Of a DNA stretch of 64,000 nucleotides, positions 46,235 to 54,027 are shown in pieces (position 1 is the stretch's first letter; each line of letters starts with the position of its first letter). The stretch lies in contig OW818699.1 of NCBI GenBank assembly GCA_942493385.1, forward strand, positions 620,001 to 684,000. Reading direction: 5' to 3'. Source of the DNA: UBA8389 sp942493385. Lineage in GTDB: Bacteria; Bacteroidota; Bacteroidia; Bacteroidales; UBA1402. Both the position numbers and the translations under genes were made by a program. The notes under the pieces were generated by a model, which searched no databases, had not been told where the DNA came from, and worked only from the letters and a program-made list of their open reading frames with translations.

Positions 46235-47235
46235 GGGTTTGGTTTAAAGGCATTCGTGTTCTCAAGGTTGCGTTTGTAGGCCAGCAAAGGACTGGCAAAA
46301 ATAAGCAATCGATTAAAGAAACGGTTGCTGTGGTGTGCTTGCATGTACAAGGTTTCGGGCAAACCGCCCATTCTCATTTTGGCGATTTCAGCCGTTTGGC
46401 CGAGTTCAATAATTTTAGCGTGTTTATCGATACCATCTCGAACCAATTGAGCGAGTAAACGAAGGTAGGTGTTGTTGGTTTTGTTCTGCTTGTAATTGAT
46501 TCCTCCAAGAAAAAAGTAGTACGTTTCCTGATGCTCGAGTGCCAGGTTCCAACCAATCAACGCTTCATTCTTGTAACAAGCGGTCAGGATGAATTCCTCC
46601 GGCAGGTTTCTGAAGAAGTCAAAACTGAGTTTTTCCAGTTTGCCGTCACTTCGTTGGTATACTTCCAAATATTGATCGTATAGGAGTGTCGTGAAGCTGG
46701 AGCAGGTCATCTTGGCCAGTCGTAGGGTTGGATCCGCTGCGTTTACTTGTTTGAGTCGCCGACGATAGCCAGTGCGCAATGCGTTTTCATAACTTTTCCA
46801 ATCGGCAAACTTGTTGGAAAGAACGATGGTCGGCAAGGTGCATCCTGTTGCATGCTCCTGGTTTGCAGGCTTTTCTGTCAAATTCAAAAAGACCAGCAGC
46901 CCTTTCTCTTTTTCGATGAGGTGCTTTTTCAAGGCTTCAATCGATTCGCGTTCTCCAAAAATGCCGGAACTGGAAACGGAGCAGGGTATGCCTACCAAGT
47001 GCATTTTCAAGGGGCTTTTGATTCGGAGGTAGGTGAGCAGGTCGAGTCGTAGGGTGTAAACAATGGCGGCAGAAGTGACCATTCCTTCTTTTAAGCATAC
47101 GTAATAGCGCTGATCACACGGATTATAGCGTTCAGCATGTATCAAAAATTTCCGTTGTTGAAAATAGTGTTCCGCCAGGTTGTCCCAAGATTCTGGAAGG
47201 GCGGCGGCGCTTTCTATTTGAAGGAAGGTCGTCAT
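46231..47235 (-). CDS. GNAT/FemAB-like (BioF2-type) acyltransferase
   Basis: A 334-residue protein of the GNAT superfamily, FemAB/BioF2-like branch. It shows the ENALRTGYRRRLKQV motif and a second half with EFILTACYKNEALIGWNLAL, FFLGGINYKQN and IIELGQTAEIAKMRMGG, typical of this fold. Such enzymes transfer acyl or aminoacyl groups from CoA or tRNA to amines. It has no signal peptide and overlaps both neighbours by 4-5 bp. The acceptor is unknown. A role in acylating the product of the operon is inferred. Confidence 0.8.
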   Translation of the reverse strand: MTTFLQIESAAALPESWDNLAEHYFQQRKFLIHAERYNPCDQRYYVCLKEGMVTSAAIVYTLRLDLLTYLRIKSPLKMHLVGIPCSVSSSGIFGERESIEALKKHLIEKEKGLLVFLNLTEKPANQEHATGCTLPTIVLSNKFADWKSYENALRTGYRRRLKQVNAADPTLRLAKMTCSSFTTLLYDQYLEVYQRSDGKLEKLSFDFFRNLPEEFILTACYKNEALIGWNLALEHQETYYFFLGGINYKQNKTNNTYLRLLAQLVRDGIDKHAKIIELGQTAEIAKMRMGGLPETLYMQAHHSNRFFNRLLIFASPLLAYKRNLENTNAFKPNP

Positions 47236-48323
47236 TTGAGTTGGGTTTCAAACGTTGCGTACTGTCTGTAAACCTCTGGATAACTCCCATAACTTCGTTT
47301 CAGAAGTCGATTGACAAAAGCCATGGATGCCAGGTTCTCTTCAAAAATGAAACCGCCTTCGCAGTATTCATAGCCATTGGAACGGACTGCCGGAAGTGCT
47401 TTGCTTAGCATGGCCAATGCTACGGAACTTCCTTGATATTCAGGAATGATGCCGATTTCTGTGAATCGATAGGCATTCGGTGTTTTGCCGAGTCGGTATC
47501 GAATCACATCGAAGAGATTCAAATCACGCGAACCGGATACCAGTTGGTTGAAGTCGGCATACCATAGGAAAAAGCCCACAGGTTTGCCGTGAACCTCTGC
47601 AAATATCAGGTTTTCATTATCCAGAAGGAATCGGAACGGGTAAAACAGATCCTGATCTTCTTCCGAATCACGTTTTGCCCAATAAGGGTGTTTCAAAAAC
47701 GACTGGTTATTCAACTGAGTGTAAATGGCACTTTCCTCCTTGATCCGTTTCTTGTCCATGAAACGGACTGTCAAGCCATCGATGGGTCTGTTTGAAGCAT
47801 AGGATCCAGCCCAAGCGGCATATACGTCCATTCGTAAACGAAACGTGAACATTTTACGGCATTCCAATTGACTGAAATAACCTGAGTAGTATTCCGGATT
47901 GTAAGGAAGTCCAAATACCGGAGGTTCGTCGAAGCGGTTCAGCAGGATGCCGGCACCATAGTTCAAGTGTCCGTTAAGGCCGACAACGACTTTGTTGCAT
48001 TCGGGAAAATGGATTCGGATTTCTTTTTCGATGTATGCATAGAGGTCGCCAAGATTCGGCTGAGCTTCAAAAAAAGAAACCTGCACGTATTCTGCCAACC
48101 AAAAGTCGTGTATGAGTGCAAATCGGGCTACCAGGTCGTTTCCATCGCGAACGACGAACTTCAGAATTTTGGAGTGTTTGTTGAAAGCGCTTTCACCCTT
48201 CAGAAGCAAATGCTCCACACTGGTTTCTGTTCCTCGGAAATACGGATTTCCACGGTAAACATCGGCTTTGACTTTTTCAAAGGTTTTGTAGGCCGACTGT
48301 CCTTCCAACAATTCTGTCGTCAT
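47232..48323 (-). CDS. GNAT-family N-acyltransferase-like protein
   Basis: A 363-residue protein built of two GNAT-like halves. The second half has a recognisable acetyl-CoA loop region: TEIGIIPEYQGSSVALAMLSKAL, similar to the Q/R-x-x-G-x-G/A motif. The first half (about 1-170) is a degenerate GNAT-like domain. No signal peptide. It is coupled by 4-bp overlaps to the PLP-enzyme homologue upstream and the FemAB-like gene downstream. I do not recognise a named subfamily. Confidence 0.75.
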   Translation of the reverse strand: MTTELLEGQSAYKTFEKVKADVYRGNPYFRGTETSVEHLLLKGESAFNKHSKILKFVVRDGNDLVARFALIHDFWLAEYVQVSFFEAQPNLGDLYAYIEKEIRIHFPECNKVVVGLNGHLNYGAGILLNRFDEPPVFGLPYNPEYYSGYFSQLECRKMFTFRLRMDVYAAWAGSYASNRPIDGLTVRFMDKKRIKEESAIYTQLNNQSFLKHPYWAKRDSEEDQDLFYPFRFLLDNENLIFAEVHGKPVGFFLWYADFNQLVSGSRDLNLFDVIRYRLGKTPNAYRFTEIGIIPEYQGSSVALAMLSKALPAVRSNGYEYCEGGFIFEENLASMAFVNRLLKRSYGSYPEVYRQYATFETQLK

Positions 48324-49468
48324 TCGATAAAATATTGTTCGGGTTTCGGAAAACCTAGAAATTGCATGTAGGAGGAGGCAGAATAAGAGCCGGCATTACC
48401 ATAGACGAGGATGTCACCTATGTGCAATTCAGGCAATTCCACTTCTTTGGAGAAAATATCGCGTGAATATGTGGAACAGCCGTAAACGGTGGTCGGAATG
48501 CCGGATGTGTGGCGCATTTGTTCGCCGTTTCTGATGACAACAACCGGATGCCTGGCTGTGTCCGGATACATTAATGGCCTCGGAAATTGCACTGTTGAGG
48601 CGTTTACTCCAGCCAGTAATTGCTGAGGCCTTTTTTTGATGTCGGTGACGCAACAGACAAAATATCCAGATGTGCCACCAATAATTCGGCCGGGTTCCAA
48701 CATCAATCGGATGCTCCTGCCGGACTTTTCCGAAAATTCATTCATCAGTTTGGTCACCGCTTCATCGTACGCCGAGATGTCAAAATGATTGTCTCCGTTT
48801 TCTGCTACTCCGAAACCTCCACCAAAGTTCAAGTATTCGAGGTCGGGGAAGTCTAATGCCAATGCGATCAACTCTTTGTAGCAGGCTTTGAAGTAGTCGA
48901 TGTCCACAATGTCGGTGCCAACGTACAAATGCAAGCCTTTTACGAACGACTTGTCCGATAAATTATCCAATTCGGTTTCAGTGAATCCAAGTCTGCTTTC
49001 CTTGCCAATAAATGAACCGGCATGGTTGGAATAGGGTTTTACGCGATCGCCGATGTTGCAGCGTATTCCGACCCGTTTTTTGGGATACAATCTTTTCCAT
49101 TGTTCCAGTTGGCTTGGTGAATCCAGATTGACCTGCACGCCATAGGATTCAATCCGTTTCATAGTCTTCTCCGTTAGTGCAGAAGAAGTGAAAATGATGT
49201 CATGTCCGCTGAAGCCTGCCTTTGTAACCTCTTCCAGATGGATGAGCGAGTTTACGAAGACATTCAACTTTTCCTCTTTGACTACTGCCAGAAACTCTGG
49301 ATGGACATTGGCCATGGAGGCAAAATGGATGGACTTGTTGGGATAGGTGATTTGCCTGAACATACGGCATTTGGTTCTGATTTGCTCTTTGTCATAGACG
49401 TAAAATGAATCAAATTCCTGTTCAGTATGGCTGTTTATGAAAGTGAGAATTTTGGATTCCAGGATCAT
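48320..49468 (-). CDS. Fold-III PLP decarboxylase homologue (DapDC/ODC type) lacking the PLP lysine
   Basis: A 382-residue alanine-racemase-fold protein like diaminopimelate/ornithine decarboxylases. The expected PLP motif (YAVKAN-like) reads FASMAN at residues 49-54, with Met52 in place of the Schiff-base Lys. The codon is ATG and the frame is clean. The His of the HxGS motif is Tyr182 (HLYVGTD), and the catalytic Cys of the GPxCxSxD segment aligns with Thr333 (GCSTYSRD). Retained are the glycine loop FGGGFG, EPGR, and the Tyr of the C-terminal GSYSASSY. It may be a pseudoenzyme or use another chemistry. The start is the ATG at 49468; the longer open frame to 49774 runs antisense through the symporter gene. 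It is the first gene of the operon. Confidence 0.88.
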   Translation of the reverse strand: MILESKILTFINSHTEQEFDSFYVYDKEQIRTKCRMFRQITYPNKSIHFASMANVHPEFLAVVKEEKLNVFVNSLIHLEEVTKAGFSGHDIIFTSSALTEKTMKRIESYGVQVNLDSPSQLEQWKRLYPKKRVGIRCNIGDRVKPYSNHAGSFIGKESRLGFTETELDNLSDKSFVKGLHLYVGTDIVDIDYFKACYKELIALALDFPDLEYLNFGGGFGVAENGDNHFDISAYDEAVTKLMNEFSEKSGRSIRLMLEPGRIIGGTSGYFVCCVTDIKKRPQQLLAGVNASTVQFPRPLMYPDTARHPVVVIRNGEQMRHTSGIPTTVYGCSTYSRDIFSKEVELPELHIGDILVYGNAGSYSASSYMQFLGFPKPEQYFIE

Positions 49469-49496
49469 ATGTTTGTTTTTGTTCAAAAGTATGGTA

Positions 49497-49536
49497 CCAA
49501 ATGTAGGTTTTTTTGAATGAATCAACCTACATTTGG
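49497..49536. promoter_or_regulatory. Perfect 13-bp inverted repeat between divergent operons, each arm holding a -7-like box
   Basis: CCAAATGTAGGTT (49497-49509) and AACCTACATTTGG (49524-49536) are exact inverted repeats separated by 14 bp. Each arm contains TACATTTG facing outward (49528-49535 plus strand; 49505-49498 minus strand), a match to TAnnTTTG. A further minus-strand TACTTTTG lies at 49491-49484. The element sits between the PLP-homologue start (49468) and the symporter start (49554). It could be an operator for a dimeric regulator controlling both directions. Confidence 0.6.
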
Positions 49537-49553
49537 GACAAACTTTTGTAACC

Positions 49554-51005
49554 ATGAATAATACAGTCGATCGTTTTTTTGAACCCCTTGTCGAACAATT
49601 GAGTAAGATTCTTTTTTGGGATCCATTTGCAGCGGTCGGTTTGGATTTGGGCGCTAAAGTGCCATTCATTGTCGTCTGGCTCATTGCTGGAGGGCTTTTT
49701 TTCACGCTGTATCTCAAGTTTATCAATGTAAGGGGGCTTAAACATGGCGCCAAATTGGCACTTGGTTTGGACAAAAGGTCTCATGGTGGTGGTGAAACTT
49801 CCCATTTCCAGGCTGTTTCGCAAGCGCTTTCCTCAACTGTAGGGATGGGCAACATTGCCGGCGTGGCAGTTGCCATTACAATGGGTGGACCTGGTGCCAC
49901 CTTATGGATGATCGCAGCCGGCTTTTTGGGGATGTCCTCCAAATTTGCCGAATGCACCTTGGGTGTCAAGTACCGGGTGGTAGACAAAAAGGGTGGAATC
50001 TCGGGTGGCCCAATGTATTACCTCAGGGATGGTCTGAAGGAACTCGGGTGGCCGCGTTTGGGTAAGTTTTTGGCGTATGTGTTTGCCATCTTCATTACTT
50101 TTGCAGCCTTTGGCATTGGGAATATGTTTCAATCCAACCAGGTTCATTCTCAACTTTCCATTATGTTTCCGTCAATTGCACCACATGGTTTCTGGGTTGG
50201 CCTTGGGCTGGCCATTATGACTGGCTTGGTCATTCTGGGAGGTATCAAGAGCATTGCCAGAGTCTGTGACAAATTGTTTCCATCCATGGCCATTCTTTAT
50301 ATCTCTATGTGTCTGTTGATTATCTTCTCAAATATCTCACAGATTGGCAATGCGTTTCAGGTGATTTGGGATGGAGCTTTCACGCCCGATGCTGCCAAGG
50401 GTGGCATAGTCGGAGTACTGATCATGGGTTTCCGCCGTGCCGCTTTTTCGAACGAAGCTGGCATCGGTTCTGCCGCCATTGCCCATTCCACCGTCAAAAC
50501 GAACAAGCCTGTCACGGAGGGCTATGTAGCTTTGTTGGAGCCGTTTATAGATACTGTTGTCATTTGCACCATGACAGCCCTAACCTTGATTTTTTCCGGC
50601 GTTTATCTGAATCCCAATCATTTGGAGGGAGCCCAGCTCACATCCGCTGCCTTCTCGACTTTTGCTCCCTGGGCACCGTATGTGCTTTTGCTCTGCATGT
50701 TCCTTTTTGTCTATTCGACGTTGATCGGTTGGTCTTACTACGGAGTGAAAGGCTTTGACTTTCTGTTCGGTGGCATCACTGAACGCTTAACTGGCAAACG
50801 GATTTATGCAGAAAAGTTCTATCAAGTTGTTTTTTTGATCTTCATTATTGTGGGGACCACCACCAGCCTGACCGCAATCATTGATTTCTCTGACATGCTG
50901 GTGCTCACCATGGCAGTGCCTAACATCATTGGTCTTTACATGCTTGCACCTGTATTAAAAAGAGAGGTCAAATCGTATCAGGAATCTTTGAAGAAGGCTT
51001 CATAA
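49554..51005 (+). CDS. Sodium:alanine/glycine symporter family transporter (AGCS)
   Basis: A 483-residue inner-membrane transporter with about 11 transmembrane segments. Family motifs are clear: the N-terminal FFTLYLKFINVRGLKHG, SSTVGMGNIAGVAVAI, and GFRRAAFSNEAGIGSAAIAH. It takes up alanine, glycine or related amino acids with Na+. The start is set to ATG 49554. An in-frame TTG at 49533 lies inside the inverted repeat and is unlikely. It is divergent from the radical SAM operon and may supply its amino-acid precursor (inference), but AGCS genes are often housekeeping. Confidence 0.92.
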   Translation: MNNTVDRFFEPLVEQLSKILFWDPFAAVGLDLGAKVPFIVVWLIAGGLFFTLYLKFINVRGLKHGAKLALGLDKRSHGGGETSHFQAVSQALSSTVGMGNIAGVAVAITMGGPGATLWMIAAGFLGMSSKFAECTLGVKYRVVDKKGGISGGPMYYLRDGLKELGWPRLGKFLAYVFAIFITFAAFGIGNMFQSNQVHSQLSIMFPSIAPHGFWVGLGLAIMTGLVILGGIKSIARVCDKLFPSMAILYISMCLLIIFSNISQIGNAFQVIWDGAFTPDAAKGGIVGVLIMGFRRAAFSNEAGIGSAAIAHSTVKTNKPVTEGYVALLEPFIDTVVICTMTALTLIFSGVYLNPNHLEGAQLTSAAFSTFAPWAPYVLLLCMFLFVYSTLIGWSYYGVKGFDFLFGGITERLTGKRIYAEKFYQVVFLIFIIVGTTTSLTAIIDFSDMLVLTMAVPNIIGLYMLAPVLKREVKSYQESLKKAS

Positions 51006-51017
51006 TCTCTATTTTTG
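50987..51017 (+). promoter_or_regulatory. Candidate promoter of the peroxiredoxin gene
   Basis: TTTG (50987-50990), 19-bp spacer, TATTTTTG (51010-51017): both Bacteroidetes elements at the expected spacing. The -33 element is inside the end of the symporter gene. The ATG is 25 bp further on, at 51043. Confidence 0.55.
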
Positions 51018-51042
51018 TCAAACGAATTTAATAAATAAAACT

Positions 51043-51501
51043 ATGTTACAAACTGGTATACAAGCCCCTGCCTTCAAGGGCGTCAATCAAAAAGGTGAAA
51101 CCATATCCCTTTCCGATTTCAAAGGAAAGAAAGTCATTCTTTATTTTTATCCCAAGGACAATACCCCCGGATGTACGGCAGAAGCCTGCAGCCTAAACGA
51201 CAAAAGCGTCTATTTCCTTGAAAAAGGCATCGTCGTGATTGGTGTCAGTGCAGACTCCGTACAATCTCATGTAAAATTTGCCGAAAAGTACGGTCTTTCA
51301 TTCAATCTCCTTGCCGATACGGAAAAGGAAATCCTTCAGGCTTACGAAGTTTGGGGCGAAAAGAAAAACTACGGCAAGTCCTACATGGGCATTATTCGTA
51401 CGACGTATGTCATCTCGGAAGAAGGCATCATCGAGGCTGTTTTCCCAAAGGTGGATACCAAAACTCATGCCGAACAAATCATAAAAGCGTTGGGGCTATA
51501 A
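51043..51501 (+). CDS. bcp: Thiol peroxidase of the BCP/PrxQ peroxiredoxin family
   Basis: Cytoplasmic peroxide-reducing enzyme of 152 residues. The active-site motif is YPKDNTPGCTAEAC: peroxidatic Cys in PGCT and resolving Cys five residues later, the BCP arrangement. The remaining thioredoxin fold is complete and the length is typical. It has its own candidate promoter 25 bp upstream and stands alone. Confidence 0.95.
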   Translation: MLQTGIQAPAFKGVNQKGETISLSDFKGKKVILYFYPKDNTPGCTAEACSLNDKSVYFLEKGIVVIGVSADSVQSHVKFAEKYGLSFNLLADTEKEILQAYEVWGEKKNYGKSYMGIIRTTYVISEEGIIEAVFPKVDTKTHAEQIIKALGL

Positions 51502-51565
51502 TTAGAAAGCATGATTGTTTAAGGGTTCAATTAGATCCTCGATCTGCTTGAGGAGGCTTTTCGAT

Positions 51566-51934
51566 TCAAGGAGCCGGATTCATAGCTTGATAGGAGATGG
51601 TATTGTAATTTTTCTGATAGAAATCGGTTGGTATAATCTCAAAAGTGATGTCCAGTGTTGCGTTTTCTGTTAGCGTTGGTAGTGAATAGTGGTTTTTCAC
51701 CAACTCTAGTGTTACGTCAGAGCCATTTAAAAGGATACTATTGACATTAATAATGTCAAGTATTTTGAAGTAAATACTGATTGTTCCGTCAATTTCGTTT
51801 ACTTGTTTAAAGCTTCCATTCTCTGACTGAAATGTCAAATACACCCGTTTGGGAGAAACATCTTTTCCAGACACCACATTTGGCATGCAAACGAGCAGAA
51901 ATGAGAATAGAATCTGAAAGTAAGTAGTTCGCAT
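51566..51934 (-). CDS. Small exported protein of unknown function
   Basis: A 122-residue protein with a signal peptide (MRTTYFQILFSFLLVCMPNVVSG). The mature part is predicted to be mostly beta (YLTFQSENG, GTISIYFKILDI, VTLELVKNHY, LDITFEIIPTDFY), perhaps a small Ig-like or OMP-associated domain. The start at 51934 is preferred; an in-frame ATG at 51994 would spoil the signal peptide and read through the candidate promoter. No family recognised. It is divergent from the PL9 lyase. Confidence 0.6.
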   Translation of the reverse strand: MRTTYFQILFSFLLVCMPNVVSGKDVSPKRVYLTFQSENGSFKQVNEIDGTISIYFKILDIINVNSILLNGSDVTLELVKNHYSLPTLTENATLDITFEIIPTDFYQKNYNTISYQAMNPAP

Positions 51935-51968
51935 TTTTTTTAAGTAAAAGAATATCATTGTAATAGAA

Positions 51969-51976
51969 CAAAGGTA
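51969..51976 (-). promoter_or_regulatory. Candidate -7 box (TACCTTTG, minus strand) for the small exported protein
   Basis: CAAAGGTA on the plus strand is the complement of TACCTTTG, a full match to TAnnTTTG, 34 bp upstream of the start at 51934. No good -33 element was found. Confidence 0.35.
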
Positions 51977-52019
51977 AGGCTGTCCCACTTCCATTTTGTT
52001 ACATGTTTTTTCATATGAA

Positions 52020-52051
52020 TTGCATGTTTCATACTTTTCAATCTATCTTTG
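52020..52051 (+). promoter_or_regulatory. Candidate promoter of the PL9 pectate lyase gene
   Basis: TTG (52020-52022), 21-bp spacer, TATCTTTG (52044-52051), a full TAnnTTTG match. The implied transcript start near 52058 supports the GTG start at 52078 rather than the upstream ATG codons at 52003, 52015 and 52024. Confidence 0.45.
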
Positions 52052-52077
52052 TGCTTCTTGCAACTGTCGAACCTATC

Positions 52078-53934
52078 GTGAAAAAAATATACACCCTTCT
52101 AATTGGATTATCCCTGTGCATGGCTTTACAGGCCAGGCAATTGTATTTGTCGCCAACAGGTCAGGACTTCAACGACGGCCTATCGCCTGACCATGCCTGG
52201 CAAAGCCCAAATACTGCCTTTCAAACACTGGTGGCTGGCGACACGCTATGGGTGAGCGGAGGTACGTATACCCTAGGTGCCACGGTGAAATCAAAAAACG
52301 CAGGGACATCCACTTCTAAAATCAAGGTACTAGCCATTCGGGGAGAAAGACCCGTTTTCGATTGCTCATCGTTTCGGAACTATGGAACAGAAAGTTCCAC
52401 CTATCGGGGAATGGATCTGCGTCAAGCATGGTGGCTGGTGCGTGGAATCAAAATCTATAAAGCCGGCCACAACGGCATCATCATAGCTGGTGAAAACATA
52501 ACGGTAGAAGGCTGTATTGTCGAAGAATGCGGGCACGACGGCATCTCCATCGGTGCGGGTTCAGTCAATGCCAGAATCGTAAATTGTGATTCCTACCGAA
52601 ACGTAGAGGCTTTAAGCAATGGAGAAAACGGCGACGGATTTGCAGCCAAGGAGGGTACGGGCACTATCTTTAAAGGTTGCAGAGCTTGGGAAAACGGGGA
52701 TGATGGTTGGGATGTATATGGCGGAAACCAACCTGTTTTGGTGGACAGTTGTTGGTCTTGGGGTAATGGCGTGAACTATTGGCCAGCCTACATAACCAGT
52801 TATCAAGGTGACGGAAACGGCTTCAAACTAGGTGGTGGCGGAGGTGTGGACGGCAATGCGCCCAACGTGGTTCTACACAGTTTTGCCTTCAACAATGTGG
52901 GCAAAGGATTCGACCAGAACCACAATGCCTGGGGCGTGACATGCATCAATTGCACCGGTTACAATAACAATGGCTTGGGTAACTTTGCATTCAATGAAGT
53001 GCCGGCTCAAGGCAAACATGTGATGAAAAATAACCTTTCCTATGGAGGAACCGGACAGAATATTGCTGTCGGTAGTACGGAAACCACCAATAGCTGGAAC
53101 CTTGGGCTAACTTTCACTGATAACTTATTTGAAAGCTTGAGCACAGTCGATGCGAAGTTGCCCCGCGATGACGATTATCGGCTTACGGATGCAAAATTGC
53201 AGGCCCTTTTTCGCTTGAAGTACGGTAATCCGGCAATTGACAAAGGTACCGTTCAGACATACCTCCTTTTGAAACCGTATTTTGCCATTCCATATTCCGG
53301 AAGCAAACCAGACCTTGGCGGTAAGGAATTCGACGCGGGTAATTGGACGTTCCCTTTGCCCGATGAAACCCAACCGATCGATACCTCTGGTACGGTTGGT
53401 GGCGGAACACGACCTTCTGGCATACAACAGCTTGTAGTCGATGCAGCTACGCAGTTCACTGTCAACTCCGGGGGTGGCGTCTCCTCGATTTGGGGGCCGT
53501 TTTCGTTGGCATCCTCGCTTTCGGCGGTCTTTGACATGCAGGCGGTGGGTTCTTCCAGCGGTGCTGTTATCCTGCAATATTCCAAAGACATGGTCGTTTG
53601 GGAACAAGTCGGTGCACAAGCCAAAAACGGAAGCACGAGCTGGGTTACCAACAAAGCCATCGATTTGAGTGCCGAAACTGTTCCTTGGGGGCCTGCCGTT
53701 TATATCCGATTCATCAATAACTCCACCAACAACGTCAACCTTAAGAACTTGAAGATTTCAGCCACCGTTTATACGGCTGTTTCAGTGCAAAATCCCAAAA
53801 TGGAGGAGGTTTTAAGCACACAGTATTACAATTTGCAGGGGCAGAAAGTGGATATGAACCATCGAGGTTTTTTGATTCGAAAAGTCCTCTACGGTAACCG
53901 TAGTACACAGCTATTCAAACAATTCAACAAATAA
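52078..53934 (+). CDS. Secreted PL9-family pectate lyase
   Basis: A 618-residue secreted beta-helix enzyme. The start is placed at GTG 52078, which yields a clean signal peptide (VKKIYTLLIGLSLCMALQA) and follows a candidate promoter. PL9 hallmarks: N-terminal LYLSPTGQDFNDGLSPDHAW and GDTLWVSGGTY; GDGFAAKEGTG, then FKGCRAWENGDDGWDVYG, and the LGNFAFNE region. A C-terminal beta-sandwich (about 450-570) and an YYNLQGQKVD-type end resembling a weak sorting tail follow. It cleaves pectate by beta-elimination. It pairs functionally with the PL1 lyase at 23433 and GH28-like enzyme at 14260. Confidence 0.9.
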   Translation: MKKIYTLLIGLSLCMALQARQLYLSPTGQDFNDGLSPDHAWQSPNTAFQTLVAGDTLWVSGGTYTLGATVKSKNAGTSTSKIKVLAIRGERPVFDCSSFRNYGTESSTYRGMDLRQAWWLVRGIKIYKAGHNGIIIAGENITVEGCIVEECGHDGISIGAGSVNARIVNCDSYRNVEALSNGENGDGFAAKEGTGTIFKGCRAWENGDDGWDVYGGNQPVLVDSCWSWGNGVNYWPAYITSYQGDGNGFKLGGGGGVDGNAPNVVLHSFAFNNVGKGFDQNHNAWGVTCINCTGYNNNGLGNFAFNEVPAQGKHVMKNNLSYGGTGQNIAVGSTETTNSWNLGLTFTDNLFESLSTVDAKLPRDDDYRLTDAKLQALFRLKYGNPAIDKGTVQTYLLLKPYFAIPYSGSKPDLGGKEFDAGNWTFPLPDETQPIDTSGTVGGGTRPSGIQQLVVDAATQFTVNSGGGVSSIWGPFSLASSLSAVFDMQAVGSSSGAVILQYSKDMVVWEQVGAQAKNGSTSWVTNKAIDLSAETVPWGPAVYIRFINNSTNNVNLKNLKISATVYTAVSVQNPKMEEVLSTQYYNLQGQKVDMNHRGFLIRKVLYGNRSTQLFKQFNK

Positions 53935-54000
53935 TACGGTTTGCAGAGATTCTATTCCATATTTGAATGATTTGTCGCAGTGGTTTTCTTTGGCAAAGAA

Positions 54001-54008
54001 TACCTTTG
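54001..54008 (+). promoter_or_regulatory. Candidate -7 box TACCTTTG for the modular T9SS protein
   Basis: Full TAnnTTTG match 19 bp before the chosen ATG at 54028. TTTG copies occur at 53971-53974 and 53989-53992 but not at the preferred spacing, so the -33 element is uncertain. Confidence 0.35.
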
Positions 54009-54027
54009 TACTTCAAATAAATCATAC

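Noticed and set aside
49533..49553. TTG at 49533 as the symporter start
   Set aside because: It lies inside the inverted repeat; the ATG at 49554 begins the conserved protein.
49468..49774. Long N-terminal extension of the PLP homologue to 49774
   Set aside because: The extra 102 residues are antisense to the symporter gene and the promoter palindrome, and show no protein family features.
51531..51555. Short TCCTC/GAGGA hairpin after the peroxiredoxin gene
   Set aside because: Only a 5-bp stem with a poor T-run; not a convincing terminator.
52003..52077. Earlier ATG starts for the PL9 lyase
   Set aside because: They fall on or before the promoter-like TATCTTTG box and do not give a better signal peptide than the GTG at 52078.
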